DNA of 64,000 nucleotides, from contig NZ_MSPQ01000010.1 of assembly GCF_001936475.1 (NCBI RefSeq), positions 184,176-248,175 of the forward strand, read 5' to 3'. The translations under genes were made by a program, and so were the position numbers. The notes beneath the pieces are model-generated. The model searched no databases and was not told the DNA's origin. It saw only the letters and a program-made list of their open reading frames with translations. The DNA is from Algoriphagus marinus. GTDB taxonomy: Bacteria; Bacteroidota; Bacteroidia; Cytophagales; Cyclobacteriaceae. This document shows, piece by piece, positions 1-8,576 of this stretch. The stretch's first letter is position 1; each line of letters opens with the position of its first letter.

Positions 1-70
1 AATTGGCATTTATACAAATTCTTCCGCTTCAGAGAAGCGATTTGATTTCAGAGAATAAAAACATCAGATC

Positions 71-134
71 GCACCGCTGGTGCTCTTAGTTTATTTTCGA
101 ATCTAACCCTACAATCAGAAAGCACCTCTGGTGC
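71..134. repeat. Two small GCACC-NNN-GGTGC hairpins
   Basis: Positions 71-83 and 122-134 each hold a perfect 5-bp inverted repeat with a 3-nt loop (GCACCGCTGGTGC and GCACCTCTGGTGC), each preceded by a CAGA-containing stretch. They lie downstream of the DsrE-like gene. They resemble short dispersed palindromes of Bacteroidota intergenic regions and could help end transcription, but neither has a clear T-run. The rest of 1-174 shows nothing coding. Confidence 0.4.
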
Positions 135-174
135 AATTATCAGATGCTTTTAGAATGGTGAAATACCAGAAAAA

Positions 175-756
175 TCAATTCCCACTCACATCCATATAGG
201 TATAGCCCATTTGATCGAGGGCGACAAAGGTGGTTTTCGCGGAAATCGCCACTTTCACTTCGGGGGTGATATCTTCTTGAGGGATTTTAAGGAAGGCCAT
301 ACTTTGACCGCAGAGGTAAAACTCAACTCCCACTTTCTTCAATTCCTGAAGAGCTAGAATATTCGGGTTATCGATACCATACTTTTCTTTGTAAGCTTCA
401 TTACTGAGAACAGCTCTTGATAACCCCCCATGAATTATTGCCGCAATTTTTATTTTTTCTGCTGGGACTCCGTTCGCAATATGGAGATTGTAGGTTCGAG
501 CGATCTCTGTAAAAGGCTCATAGACCTTGGTAGAATCTTTGAAAGTGCCGTAGATATCAATAGCGATTTTATAGGTGATCGCTGGATCATAAGGCATCGC
601 TGGATTCTCTATAGGAATCACTCCTACCCATGGTGCAAAGTCAAGAACGGGGTAAGTCATTTTATCTTTGATATGGTCAGGCATAGTCATTTGCGCAAAG
701 GAATTAACCTGAAAGGCAAGTGTTACCAAAAGAATTAGAGTTAGGTGCTTTTTCAT
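175..756 (-). CDS. Secreted DsrE-family-like protein
   Basis: A 193-residue protein with a clear signal peptide (about residues 1-22, ending SFAQ), so it should act in the periplasm. The mature part has the alternating strand/helix pattern of the DsrE/DsrF fold: a YKIAIDIYG strand near 62-70, an IKIAAIIHGG strand at 102-111 and a VEFYLCGQSMAF segment at 144-155 with a single Cys149, the position where DsrE-like sulfur-relay proteins carry their reactive cysteine. Exported members of this fold are common in Bacteroidota and their substrate is unknown. The gene stands alone, divergent from the antiporter at 918. The family call is good; a sulfur-carrier role is inference. Confidence 0.8.
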   Translation of the reverse strand: MKKHLTLILLVTLAFQVNSFAQMTMPDHIKDKMTYPVLDFAPWVGVIPIENPAMPYDPAITYKIAIDIYGTFKDSTKVYEPFTEIARTYNLHIANGVPAEKIKIAAIIHGGLSRAVLSNEAYKEKYGIDNPNILALQELKKVGVEFYLCGQSMAFLKIPQEDITPEVKVAISAKTTFVALDQMGYTYMDVSGN

Positions 757-917
757 AAAAACCGTAGATGTGTTAGGTTGGAAAGATAGCAGTTTTCAAA
801 AACTTATTCACTTTCCTGGATTTTTCAGAAGAAAATCCTTTTCAAAAAAATATTTATTTCGGCAGTAAAAAATCAACGTTTTTTTCAATCTACTTTTGAT
901 CTCTAATTCAACTGGCT

Positions 918-1877
918 ATGGCTCTTCAAATCATCTTATTGCTAATTGGTTTGGTCTTATTAGTCAAAGGAGCCGACTGGCTGGTGGATGGGGCATCTGT
1001 TCTTGCCAAGAAATATAATGTTTCTGATTTAGCAATTGGATTGACGATTGTTGCATTTGGCACCTCTGCTCCCGAGCTAGTTGTAAATGCTGTTGCAGCT
1101 CAAGGGAATTTCCCGGATATCGTCTATGGCAATATCATTGGATCAAACAATTTTAACCTCTTTATCATCCTGGGAATAGCAGGAATTATTACGCCTTTGG
1201 CTGTCCAATCCAGTACGGTTTGGAAGGAAATTCCTTTTTCCTTTTTAGCGGCGGTTGGATTGCTTTTTCTAGCGAATAATTATTTCGCTTCTGAGACCAA
1301 AGAAATCTCTCGCATAGACGCATTAATTCTATTAGCTTTTTTTGGTGGTTTTCTTTATTACGTAGCTACTCAATTGAAATCTGATCCAAATGCTGAAACC
1401 ATAGAAAATAAGGATTATTCAAACTTGAAGATCTGGGTTCTGATCATTCTGGGTTTAGCAGGTCTGGTCGGCGGTGGCAAATTAGTAGTGGATAATGCTG
1501 TGGCTATGGCCCAATCATTGGGCGTCAGTGAAAAAATCATCGGACTCACGATCGTCGCAGCCGGAACCTCCCTGCCTGAACTGGCTACCTCAGTAGTGGC
1601 CGCAATGCGTAAAAACGCAGATATCGCGATAGGGAATATTGTGGGCTCCAACCTTTTCAATATCCTCTTGATCATTGGAGTTAGTGGTCTAATACGCCCC
1701 CTAAGCTATAATTCAGCATTCAATACTGATATCTACATGCTTTTGGGAGGTACAGCCTTCTTGTTCCTTGCCATGTTTATCGGGAAGAAACATCGTCTTG
1801 ACCGATGGCAGTCACTGCTACTCTTATGCGTTTATTTAGCATATACTGGCTATCTCGTAAGTATGGAAATTGCTTAA
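918..1877 (+). CDS. Calcium/sodium antiporter (CaCA family, YrbG-like)
   Basis: A 319-residue polytopic inner-membrane protein with the two-fold internal repeat of the Ca2+/cation antiporter superfamily. Repeat 1 has GTSAPE at 48-53 and GNIIGSNNFN at 71-80; repeat 2 has GTSLPE at 216-221 and GNIVGSNLFN at 239-248. These inverted alpha-repeats hold the acidic ion-binding residues E53 and E221. The length matches YrbG. It should exchange Ca2+ for Na+ or H+ across the inner membrane. The next gene, a CPA2 antiporter, starts only 12 bases downstream, so the two are probably co-transcribed as an ion-homeostasis pair. The ion actually exchanged cannot be read from sequence. Confidence 0.93.
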   Translation: MALQIILLLIGLVLLVKGADWLVDGASVLAKKYNVSDLAIGLTIVAFGTSAPELVVNAVAAQGNFPDIVYGNIIGSNNFNLFIILGIAGIITPLAVQSSTVWKEIPFSFLAAVGLLFLANNYFASETKEISRIDALILLAFFGGFLYYVATQLKSDPNAETIENKDYSNLKIWVLIILGLAGLVGGGKLVVDNAVAMAQSLGVSEKIIGLTIVAAGTSLPELATSVVAAMRKNADIAIGNIVGSNLFNILLIIGVSGLIRPLSYNSAFNTDIYMLLGGTAFLFLAMFIGKKHRLDRWQSLLLLCVYLAYTGYLVSMEIA

Positions 1878-1889
1878 TCAGATATTTTG

Positions 1890-4040
1890 ATGAACCTACT
1901 TTTAGAATTGGCAAGTTTTGAATTACCGATTTCTAATCCGGTTATCAAGTTCTTGTTGATTCTAGTAATCATCCTCTTGGCCCCTATACTTCTCAATCGC
2001 ATAAAAATCCCTCCCCTTCTGGGTTTGATTATCGCTGGAACGATCGTTGGCCCAAAGGGATTGGGTTTGATAGAGCGGGACAGTGGCATCATCCTTTCCG
2101 GAACAGCAGGATTACTTTATATTATGTTTTTGGCTGGTCTTGAAATTGACTTGCAGGACTTCAAAAAAAACAGCAAAAAGAGTCTAGTCTTTGGCATGTT
2201 TACTTTTTTGATCCCGATGTTTCTGGGAATTCTAGCTGGCCTGTATTTGCTAGAAATGACCATACTCACTTCGATCTTGTTGGCGAGCATGTTCGCATCC
2301 CACACACTGATAGCTTATCCGTTGATTTCTAAATTGGGTATCGCTAAGAATCGAGCAGTAAACATCACCGTTGGAGGAACTTTGATCACTGACACGCTCG
2401 CACTTCTAGTATTGGCCATCATAATTGGATCTACCAAAGGTGAAGTAAACTCGGTTTTTTGGGTCAAGTTGATCTCATCTTTGGTAGTATTTACCACGGT
2501 GATTGTATTTATTTTCCCCAGAATTGGTCGTTGGTTTTTCAAGAAATACACCGATAATTCATCCCAATTTATTTTCGTTTTGGTATTGGTTTTTTTAGGC
2601 GCAGCCATGGCGGAACTGGCTGGTGTGGAAGCTATCATTGGTGCATTCTTGGTTGGCTTAGCCATCAACTCACTCATTCCTCACACCTCCCCATTGATGA
2701 ATCGAGTGGAATTTGTAGGGAATACGATTTTTATACCATTTTTCCTGATTGGAGTGGGGATGCTGGTAGATTTTCGAATTTTTATTGAGGGATGGGAGAC
2801 CATTTGGGTAGCCTTTGTGATGACAAGTATCGCCATTTTAGCAAAATGGCTAGCCGCTTATTTTACACAGAAAACCTATAAATTTTCGATCGACGAGCGA
2901 CGGATTATTTTTGGATTGAGTAATGCCCAAGCAGCGGCTACGCTAGCCGCTGTATTGATTGGGTACAATACGATTTTAGGGACGGATGAATTGGGTGAAC
3001 CGATTCGACTGCTTTCAGAAACAATTTTGAATGGAACAATCGTCATGATTTTAGTCACCTGTACGATTGCTTCCTTTGAAGCTCAAAAAGGAGCTAAAAA
3101 TATCGCTTTGGCTGAATCGCCACTAGATGAGAATACCAGCTCAGAAATCCCGGAGCGAATTCTCATCCCTGTCCGAAATCAAGAAACTTCGGATGAATTG
3201 ATCAATCTCAGCATCCTGCTTCAATCCCCAAAAAAGAAAGCAAGCATGTATGCATTGAGCATCATCAATCCAGAACTTCAAGATTCTGGCGCTGAGATGA
3301 AAGCTCAAAAAACCCTCAACAAAGCATCCGAAACCGCTGCTGCGACAGATCACTTTCTCTATGAATTGCTCCGCTATGACACCAGCATTGCCCATGGTAT
3401 TTCCAGTGTAATCCATGAAAATAAGATCACAGATCTGGTCCTCGGCCTGCACCAAAAGCAGGATATGAGTGATACTTTTTTGGGAAATCTCACGGAGAAC
3501 CTGCTCAGCCGAAGCAATACCACCACGTACATTTACAAACCGAATCAGCCCTTTGAGACGCATAGACGTCATTTAGTTTTTATTCCTCCGGGAGCCGAGC
3601 ATGAATTAGGATTCCCTTTTTGGCTGGTAAAAGTCTGGAATATCGCCCGAAATACCGGTGCTAGAATGATCTTTTACCTTTCCGATAGTACCCGTATTTA
3701 TCTTCAGGAAATTCTTAAAAATCATCCGATCAGGCTTGAGTTTAGAGAATTCCCAGATTGGGGGGAATTGGGAAATCTGAATATTATCCTGAAGCCGGAC
3801 GATAATTTAATCATGGTTCTCAGTCGAAGGGGCGAAGAATCCTATCACCCAAACATGGAGCATGTACCCAATCTGATCAATACATTTCTAAGGAATCATA
3901 GCTTTATCTTGATCTATCCAAACCAGCCCAAAGCTACTGGTATGGACGGCCTAGAGATGATCCATGGTTCGCTCCTTGGCCCAATGGAGCGACTGGATTT
4001 CATAGCAAAGATTATCGGAAGTCTTTTCAAGAAAAAATAA
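1890..4040 (+). CDS. Cation:proton antiporter (CPA2) with Usp-like tail
   Basis: 716 residues starting at ATG 1890; an in-frame TTG one codon upstream is less likely. Residues about 10-390 form a 12-13-helix Na+/H+ exchanger domain of the CPA2/KefB type (for example GLEIDLQDF in the first third and GVEAIIGAFLVGLAIN around 250). From about 410 to the end the protein is soluble, with two stretches like universal stress proteins (ERILIPVRN near 420 and HLVFIPPGAEHELGF near 565), a layout common in Bacteroidota CPA2 proteins. It follows the Ca2+/Na+ antiporter directly and probably shares its transcript. No TrkA-N/RCK domain is seen, so KefB-like glutathione gating is unlikely. Confidence 0.9.
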   Translation: MNLLLELASFELPISNPVIKFLLILVIILLAPILLNRIKIPPLLGLIIAGTIVGPKGLGLIERDSGIILSGTAGLLYIMFLAGLEIDLQDFKKNSKKSLVFGMFTFLIPMFLGILAGLYLLEMTILTSILLASMFASHTLIAYPLISKLGIAKNRAVNITVGGTLITDTLALLVLAIIIGSTKGEVNSVFWVKLISSLVVFTTVIVFIFPRIGRWFFKKYTDNSSQFIFVLVLVFLGAAMAELAGVEAIIGAFLVGLAINSLIPHTSPLMNRVEFVGNTIFIPFFLIGVGMLVDFRIFIEGWETIWVAFVMTSIAILAKWLAAYFTQKTYKFSIDERRIIFGLSNAQAAATLAAVLIGYNTILGTDELGEPIRLLSETILNGTIVMILVTCTIASFEAQKGAKNIALAESPLDENTSSEIPERILIPVRNQETSDELINLSILLQSPKKKASMYALSIINPELQDSGAEMKAQKTLNKASETAAATDHFLYELLRYDTSIAHGISSVIHENKITDLVLGLHQKQDMSDTFLGNLTENLLSRSNTTTYIYKPNQPFETHRRHLVFIPPGAEHELGFPFWLVKVWNIARNTGARMIFYLSDSTRIYLQEILKNHPIRLEFREFPDWGELGNLNIILKPDDNLIMVLSRRGEESYHPNMEHVPNLINTFLRNHSFILIYPNQPKATGMDGLEMIHGSLLGPMERLDFIAKIIGSLFKKK

Positions 4041-4148
4041 TGGCAAATTAACATCAGGATGAGAAATCTAAGTCCTTTATAGTTATCTTCAACTATGAAA
4101 TCGAGCATGACTAAAAAGTCACACACCGGGAGGATTAAATGTTGCGAG

Positions 4149-4273
4149 ATTCCATATGGCCATTAAAAAGAAATTATAATCATATGAAATGCCCATGAGG
4201 AAAGTCCTCATACAGGGGAATGATTACCTAGGGCATTCCATATGGCCATTCAAAAGAATTTATAATCATATGA
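4149..4273 (+). repeat. Direct repeat of the 5' leader of the next gene
   Basis: A 39-base unit at 4149-4187 recurs at 4235-4273 with only two or three differences, spaced 86 bases apart. Both begin ATTCCATATGGCCATT and end TTATAATCATATGA, that is, at a start codon. The second copy runs into the real gene (ATG 4270). The first copy's ATG (4184) reads only four codons, and an upstream ATG (4139) after GGGAGG reads 19 codons through it. This looks like a tandem duplication of the gene start. Confidence 0.75.
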
Positions 4274-4944
4274 ATTTGAAGAGTCAACTCTTTCTGGTTA
4301 TATTTTTGGTTGCCACTTGCCAAGGCAAAACGTTTGGACAGCAACTGCTCGATTTGGACAAAACGTTGCTTATTAAGATTTCACCTTTATCATTTATAGA
4401 GCCTGAGACCATCGTCATCCAAGGAGGAGTGGAATACTTTTTCAATCCAAAAATCAGCTTTCAGACAGAACTCGGAATCAATGGAGGAGTATTCGGAATC
4501 CCTTCCAAAAGGGGGAAAAACGAGGACTTTTCACTTTGGCGGAGCAAAAGCGAAATCAAATTCCACCAAAAAAAATTTTATTGGGGCTTCGAGTTCTTCT
4601 ACGTGGACAAAGATTTTATCCGAACAGATGATTACTACACCACCTTCAAACAAAAAATCTGGTACGATAAAGCCCGGATTAATTTTCAAGTATATGGAAC
4701 AGGTTTGAAGTTTGGTCGCCAGCACTGGGTTTCGGATAATATACTCTTGGACTCCTTTGCAGGAATTGGCATTCGTTCCCGTTTTAGGGAAATCGTTGTA
4801 ATTGAGCTGTCAGAAAATCAGAACAGAGATCTATTTGATGGGAATTTTTGGACTGGAGATCGCTACCGCTTTGAAGGCTGGGATTCGGTGATGCAGTTCT
4901 CTCTTGGGATCAAAGTTGGAATTTTAACAGGCGCTAAAGACTAA
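4270..4944 (+). CDS. Secreted outer-membrane-barrel-like protein, copy 1
   Basis: 224 residues from ATG 4270. This start gives a standard signal peptide (MNLKSQLFLVIFLVATCQG, cut near FGQ), whereas an in-frame ATG at 4189 would place 27 unlikely residues before it. The mature protein is rich in amphipathic beta strands with aromatic ends (ETIVIQGGVEYFF, WGFEFFYV, LGIKVGILTG), suggesting a small outer-membrane barrel of about eight strands. It is a clear paralog of the next gene: both share LIK(I/V)SP, E(T/L)xVxQxGxEYFF, LxxNxGVFG, a QD/EDFS motif and a YRxEGW...GIxxGILTG ending. No known function. The pair is 18 bases apart, so likely one transcript. Confidence 0.7.
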   Translation: MNLKSQLFLVIFLVATCQGKTFGQQLLDLDKTLLIKISPLSFIEPETIVIQGGVEYFFNPKISFQTELGINGGVFGIPSKRGKNEDFSLWRSKSEIKFHQKKFYWGFEFFYVDKDFIRTDDYYTTFKQKIWYDKARINFQVYGTGLKFGRQHWVSDNILLDSFAGIGIRSRFREIVVIELSENQNRDLFDGNFWTGDRYRFEGWDSVMQFSLGIKVGILTGAKD

Positions 4945-4962
4945 AAAAAGAGGGCAAAGAAA

Positions 4963-5616
4963 ATGAAAAAATACCATCTCCTTCTTGTTCTTTTATCGCT
5001 GCTGATGGGTTCGGCCTTTGGCCAAAAGAATCAAGATCTTGCCAAGCATGTTCTGATCAAAGTCAGTCCTATGGCGCTGGCCGAATTGGAAACGGTAGTC
5101 TTCCAAGCCGGTGCAGAATATTTCTTCAATGACAGTTTGAGTTGGCAAGGCGAAATCGGACTCAACGCAGGCGTTTTTGGAGCAAATGCAGGAAGGGATC
5201 AAAATCAGGATTTTTCATTTATCCGCTTTCGGACGGAAGTCAAATGGTATCTAAACAGGAGCTATTTAGCTGCAGAAGTATTTGCATTGGTAAAAGATTT
5301 TGATCGCTCAACTGACTTTTTCTCTAATGGCCAAGAAAGCATCGGCTATACGCTAGGGAATATTAACTTTTTTTCAACCGGCGCAATGGCAAAGATTGGA
5401 ACTCAGAAATTCATCAGTAAGCGGGTATTGTTTGACAAATACATTGGATTGGGATTCCGGGTCAACCACAACGAAGTCACCCCTTTGGAAGGAATAACTA
5501 CCGGAGCCGATGGACCATCCCCTTTCCTGACAGATCAGTATCGATACGAGGGATGGAGTTTCAGTCCTAATTTGACTATCGGTTTTAAAATCGGAATCTT
5601 GACTGGAAAAAGATGA
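4963..5616 (+). CDS. Secreted outer-membrane-barrel-like protein, copy 2
   Basis: 217 residues with signal peptide MKKYHLLLVLLSLLMGSAFG. It aligns along its whole length with the preceding gene (HVLIKVSPMALAELETVVFQAGAEYFF against the matching strand of copy 1; both end G(I/F)KxGILTG), so the two arose by tandem duplication and have diverged strongly. The beta-rich pattern with a Tyr/Trp-rich final third suggests an outer-membrane barrel. Function unknown. It lies 18 bases after copy 1 and before a long hairpin repeat at 5701-5821 that could end the transcript. Confidence 0.7.
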   Translation: MKKYHLLLVLLSLLMGSAFGQKNQDLAKHVLIKVSPMALAELETVVFQAGAEYFFNDSLSWQGEIGLNAGVFGANAGRDQNQDFSFIRFRTEVKWYLNRSYLAAEVFALVKDFDRSTDFFSNGQESIGYTLGNINFFSTGAMAKIGTQKFISKRVLFDKYIGLGFRVNHNEVTPLEGITTGADGPSPFLTDQYRYEGWSFSPNLTIGFKIGILTGKR

Positions 5617-5700
5617 ATTGATCTGTTCCCATTAGCATCTTTTTATCGTTTATGGGTATATCCGCTTTCATACCAGCAACCAAATTTTATTGATGTTCAC

Positions 5701-5821
5701 CTCGACTTCGCTCGGTGACCCTTGGGTTTTACATTAGGATGGTGGGAGGAAAATGCGGCAGTGCCGCATTTCCTCCCACCATCCTAATTAACCCCGAATC
5801 CGAAGGCCGAGCGAAGTCGAG
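5701..5821. repeat. Nested long hairpin (REP/BIME-like element)
   Basis: An outer perfect 15-bp inverted repeat (5701-5715, CTCGACTTCGCTCGG, and its complement at 5807-5821) encloses an inner hairpin at 5733-5788. The inner arms are about 27 bp each (starting ATTAGGATGGTGGGAGG), broken by one bulged A, with a one-base centre at 5761. It occupies the middle of the 5617-6009 intergenic stretch, which is otherwise non-coding. The outer arm resembles palindromes repeated many times in Bacteroidota genomes; the inner arm is far longer and tighter than a terminator needs. No transposase is next to it. Confidence 0.7.
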
Positions 5822-6009
5822 GCCATTTTGATATACTGGCATCATTGCGGATAATCATAATCCTTTATAACGCTTTTAAAAAAAGCCATCCTCTTCCTTC
5901 ACCGCTAATCACTTTCAGGACAGTTAATTATTTTGCTTCTATTAGCTTTAGACAAATTATCTGATTGTAATTCAGCTTAATTAGCCTAATTAAACCTATT
6001 TCCTAAGGC

Positions 6010-8415
6010 ATGAAAAAATTTGCCAAATCAACATTTCGTAGAATTCTGCTCTTCTCAGGATTCTTCCTAAGCTTCTGTCTTTTGGGATTTTCCCAACAAA
6101 ATCAAGCTCCGGGAAAAGTCAGTGGAAAGCTGCTGGATAAGACCAGCAGAGAACCCATCCCCTTCGGAAGCATAGCCATATTTACCCTGCAGGATTCACT
6201 AATTGGCGGTGCCATATCCGGAGAAAAAGGAGGTTTTGAGCTCAGACTTCCTTTTGGCACCTATTATGGATTGATCGAATTCATGGGTTTCGAGTCGTTG
6301 AAAACAGCTCAGTTTACGCTTTCCTCTCAGCAAGCAACCCGAAATCTCGGGGATATTTTAATCGAAGCAAGCGCCTCGGACTTGGATGAAGTAGTGGTTC
6401 AAGGTGAAAAAACCTTGATGGAACTTTCGTTGGACAAGCGGATTTTCAATGTCGGAAAAGACCTAGCAAATGCAGGCGGGACAGCTTCCGATATTCTGAT
6501 GAATTTACCTTCCGTGGCGGTCGATCCAGAAGGGAATGTAAGACTTCGTGGTTCTTCCAATGTTCGAATCCTGATCGATGGCAAGCCTTCGGGATTGGTG
6601 AGCTTTAAAGGGGGAGCAGGCCTTCGACAGCTACAAGCCAATATGGTCGAGCGGGTGGAAGTCATCACCAATCCTTCTGCCCGCTATGAAGCAGAAGGTA
6701 TGGCTGGCGTGATCAACATTATTCTGAAAAAAGACAATAATAAAGGATTCAACGGTTCATTCGAAGTAATTGCCGGGACTCCACTCAATCTGGGCTTTTC
6801 CACTAATCTCAATTACCGTAAGAATCGAATCAACTGGTTTATCAATTACAGTTTGGCTCGGAGACATCAACCAAACGTCGGTGAATTGTATCAAGAGGTG
6901 TACAATGAGGATGGCAGCACTTCCATTTTAAGTCAAAATAATTCCGGACTGGTCAAAAGCTTCAACAATAATATCCGTGGTGGATTGGATTATTATTTCA
7001 ATGAAAAAAGTATTCTCACTGCCTCTTACCTTTGGCGAAGAAGCGATGCCAGAAGGATTACGGATATTCGCTATGAAGACTACCTGAACAACTTCGATAA
7101 TTACCTGGGCTATTCTCTACGGCAGCAAGACGAAACTGAAGCAGAACCGAATTCGGAGATAATTGTGAGCTACAAAAAAAGCTTTGAGCAGAAAGGTCAT
7201 GAACTCACCACTGCCTTCACTTATTTGAATTATTGGGAGCGATCAGATCAGAAATTTACGGAATCAGCATATTCTCCAACCGTCCAATTGATCCCAAATT
7301 CAGATTTGCTCCAGACCTCCCTCAACGACGAATACGAAAATCAATATTTGCTTCAGCTGGATTACGTGAAGCCCTTTTCAAAGGAAGGAAAATTTGAAAC
7401 AGGATTACGGACCAGCTTCCGAGAGATGGAAAATGACTTTCTTGTCTCAGAAGAAAATGAATCCGGAGAATTGATCCCGCTTCCAGGGCTGGACAATATT
7501 TTTCTTTACAATGAAAATATTCTTGCGGCATACGGAATCTGGGGAAACAAAACAGGAAATTGGAGCTATCAGGCAGGCGTCCGTGCAGAGCATACCGATG
7601 TGGAGACGATCTTGGTGGAGACCAATGAGCGAAATCCTCGGAAGTACACCAACCTTTTCCCAAGTGCGCACTTGACTTACAATATATCTACGGAGAACGC
7701 TTTCCAACTTAGCTACAGCCGAAGAGTGAGAAGACCGGTTTACAACGATTTAAGTCCTTACGTGACTTTCTCCGATCAGCGAAATTTCTTCAGTGGAAAT
7801 CCAGATCTCAATCCAGAATTCACGGATTCATTCGAACTGGGTCATATCAAGTACTTTGAAAAAGGGACCCTATTTTCCACCGTTTACTTCAGAAATACCA
7901 CAGATAAAATCGAACGAATCCGAACTGTCAATGACGATGGGTTCTCGGTGACTGCACCATACAATCTGACTGGAGAAAAATCTTTCGGAGTAGAATTCAG
8001 CTCGGATTACAAGATAAATGATTGGTGGAAGCTAGATCTGAACTTGAATTTCTTTCATGCAAATATTGACGGAAGTAATATCGAATCGAATTTCCAAGCG
8101 AAAACTTACAGTTGGTTATTACGACAAACATCCAGATTCACACTCGGAAATGGCATGGACATCCAAGTTCGGGCGAATTATGACGCTCGCCAAAAAACAG
8201 CTCAAGGCGTTCGTAAAGGAATTTTCTTTATGGATCTTTCTGCTTCCAAGAGGATTCTAGGAGAGCGGGGAAACCTGATTTTAACTGCCAATGACATCTT
8301 CAATTCCCGAAGGAATCGCTACATTATCGAAGGTGAAAATTTCTTTACCGAAGGAGATTCACAGTTTGTCCGTCGACAGATTAATCTAACGATGAGCTAT
8401 CGGTTGAGGCAGTAG
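6010..8415 (+). CDS. TonB-dependent receptor, carboxypeptidase-regulatory-like N-terminus
   Basis: 801 residues with a signal peptide (about 1-29, ending LGFSQ). Residues about 35-115 form a carboxypeptidase D regulatory-like domain (VSGKLLDKTSREPIPFGSI start). A plug domain follows at about 125-240, with DEVVVQGEK, DILMNLPSVAVDPEGNVRLRG and VRILIDGKPSG, then an outer-membrane beta-barrel to the terminal aromatic-poor strand NLTMSYRLRQ. This is the OMP_b-brl_3 type of receptor, shorter than SusC and without a SusD partner. The ligand cannot be told. The gene stands alone; the next gene, a DUF5916 outer-membrane protein, is 161 bases away. Confidence 0.9.
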   Translation: MKKFAKSTFRRILLFSGFFLSFCLLGFSQQNQAPGKVSGKLLDKTSREPIPFGSIAIFTLQDSLIGGAISGEKGGFELRLPFGTYYGLIEFMGFESLKTAQFTLSSQQATRNLGDILIEASASDLDEVVVQGEKTLMELSLDKRIFNVGKDLANAGGTASDILMNLPSVAVDPEGNVRLRGSSNVRILIDGKPSGLVSFKGGAGLRQLQANMVERVEVITNPSARYEAEGMAGVINIILKKDNNKGFNGSFEVIAGTPLNLGFSTNLNYRKNRINWFINYSLARRHQPNVGELYQEVYNEDGSTSILSQNNSGLVKSFNNNIRGGLDYYFNEKSILTASYLWRRSDARRITDIRYEDYLNNFDNYLGYSLRQQDETEAEPNSEIIVSYKKSFEQKGHELTTAFTYLNYWERSDQKFTESAYSPTVQLIPNSDLLQTSLNDEYENQYLLQLDYVKPFSKEGKFETGLRTSFREMENDFLVSEENESGELIPLPGLDNIFLYNENILAAYGIWGNKTGNWSYQAGVRAEHTDVETILVETNERNPRKYTNLFPSAHLTYNISTENAFQLSYSRRVRRPVYNDLSPYVTFSDQRNFFSGNPDLNPEFTDSFELGHIKYFEKGTLFSTVYFRNTTDKIERIRTVNDDGFSVTAPYNLTGEKSFGVEFSSDYKINDWWKLDLNLNFFHANIDGSNIESNFQAKTYSWLLRQTSRFTLGNGMDIQVRANYDARQKTAQGVRKGIFFMDLSASKRILGERGNLILTANDIFNSRRNRYIIEGENFFTEGDSQFVRRQINLTMSYRLRQ

Positions 8416-8456
8416 AATGTCCGGTGTTTGATTTGACTTAGGAGAAATCATCCAAA

Positions 8457-8563
8457 CTACGAAGGAGGAAGGTTCTTCTCGTAGCCCTTCAGTTGAAAGA
8501 ATTGTAAACGTTTCGATTTAGATTTAAATCAAGACCTTCGAGGTTGGAAAAACCTCAAAGGTC
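8457..8563. repeat. Dispersed intergenic repeat with hairpin
   Basis: Two parts lie between the receptor and the DUF5916 gene. Positions 8459-8481 (ACGAAGGAGGAAGG...CTCG) match the complement of 21759-21781 except at three or four bases. Positions 8535-8563 form a hairpin with arms ACCTTCGAGGTT / AACCTCAAAGGT, whose ends also border the 21753-21802 copy. It is a mobile-looking intergenic repeat found twice in this window. Confidence 0.5.
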
Positions 8564-8576
8564 AAATAAAATCCCA

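Noticed and set aside
4189..4269. Upstream start for the first barrel-like gene
   Set aside because: It would place 27 residues encoded by the leader repeat before a complete signal peptide.
5701..5821. Simple terminator of the tandem genes
   Set aside because: No T-run follows, and the arms are far longer than needed; it is called a repeat instead.
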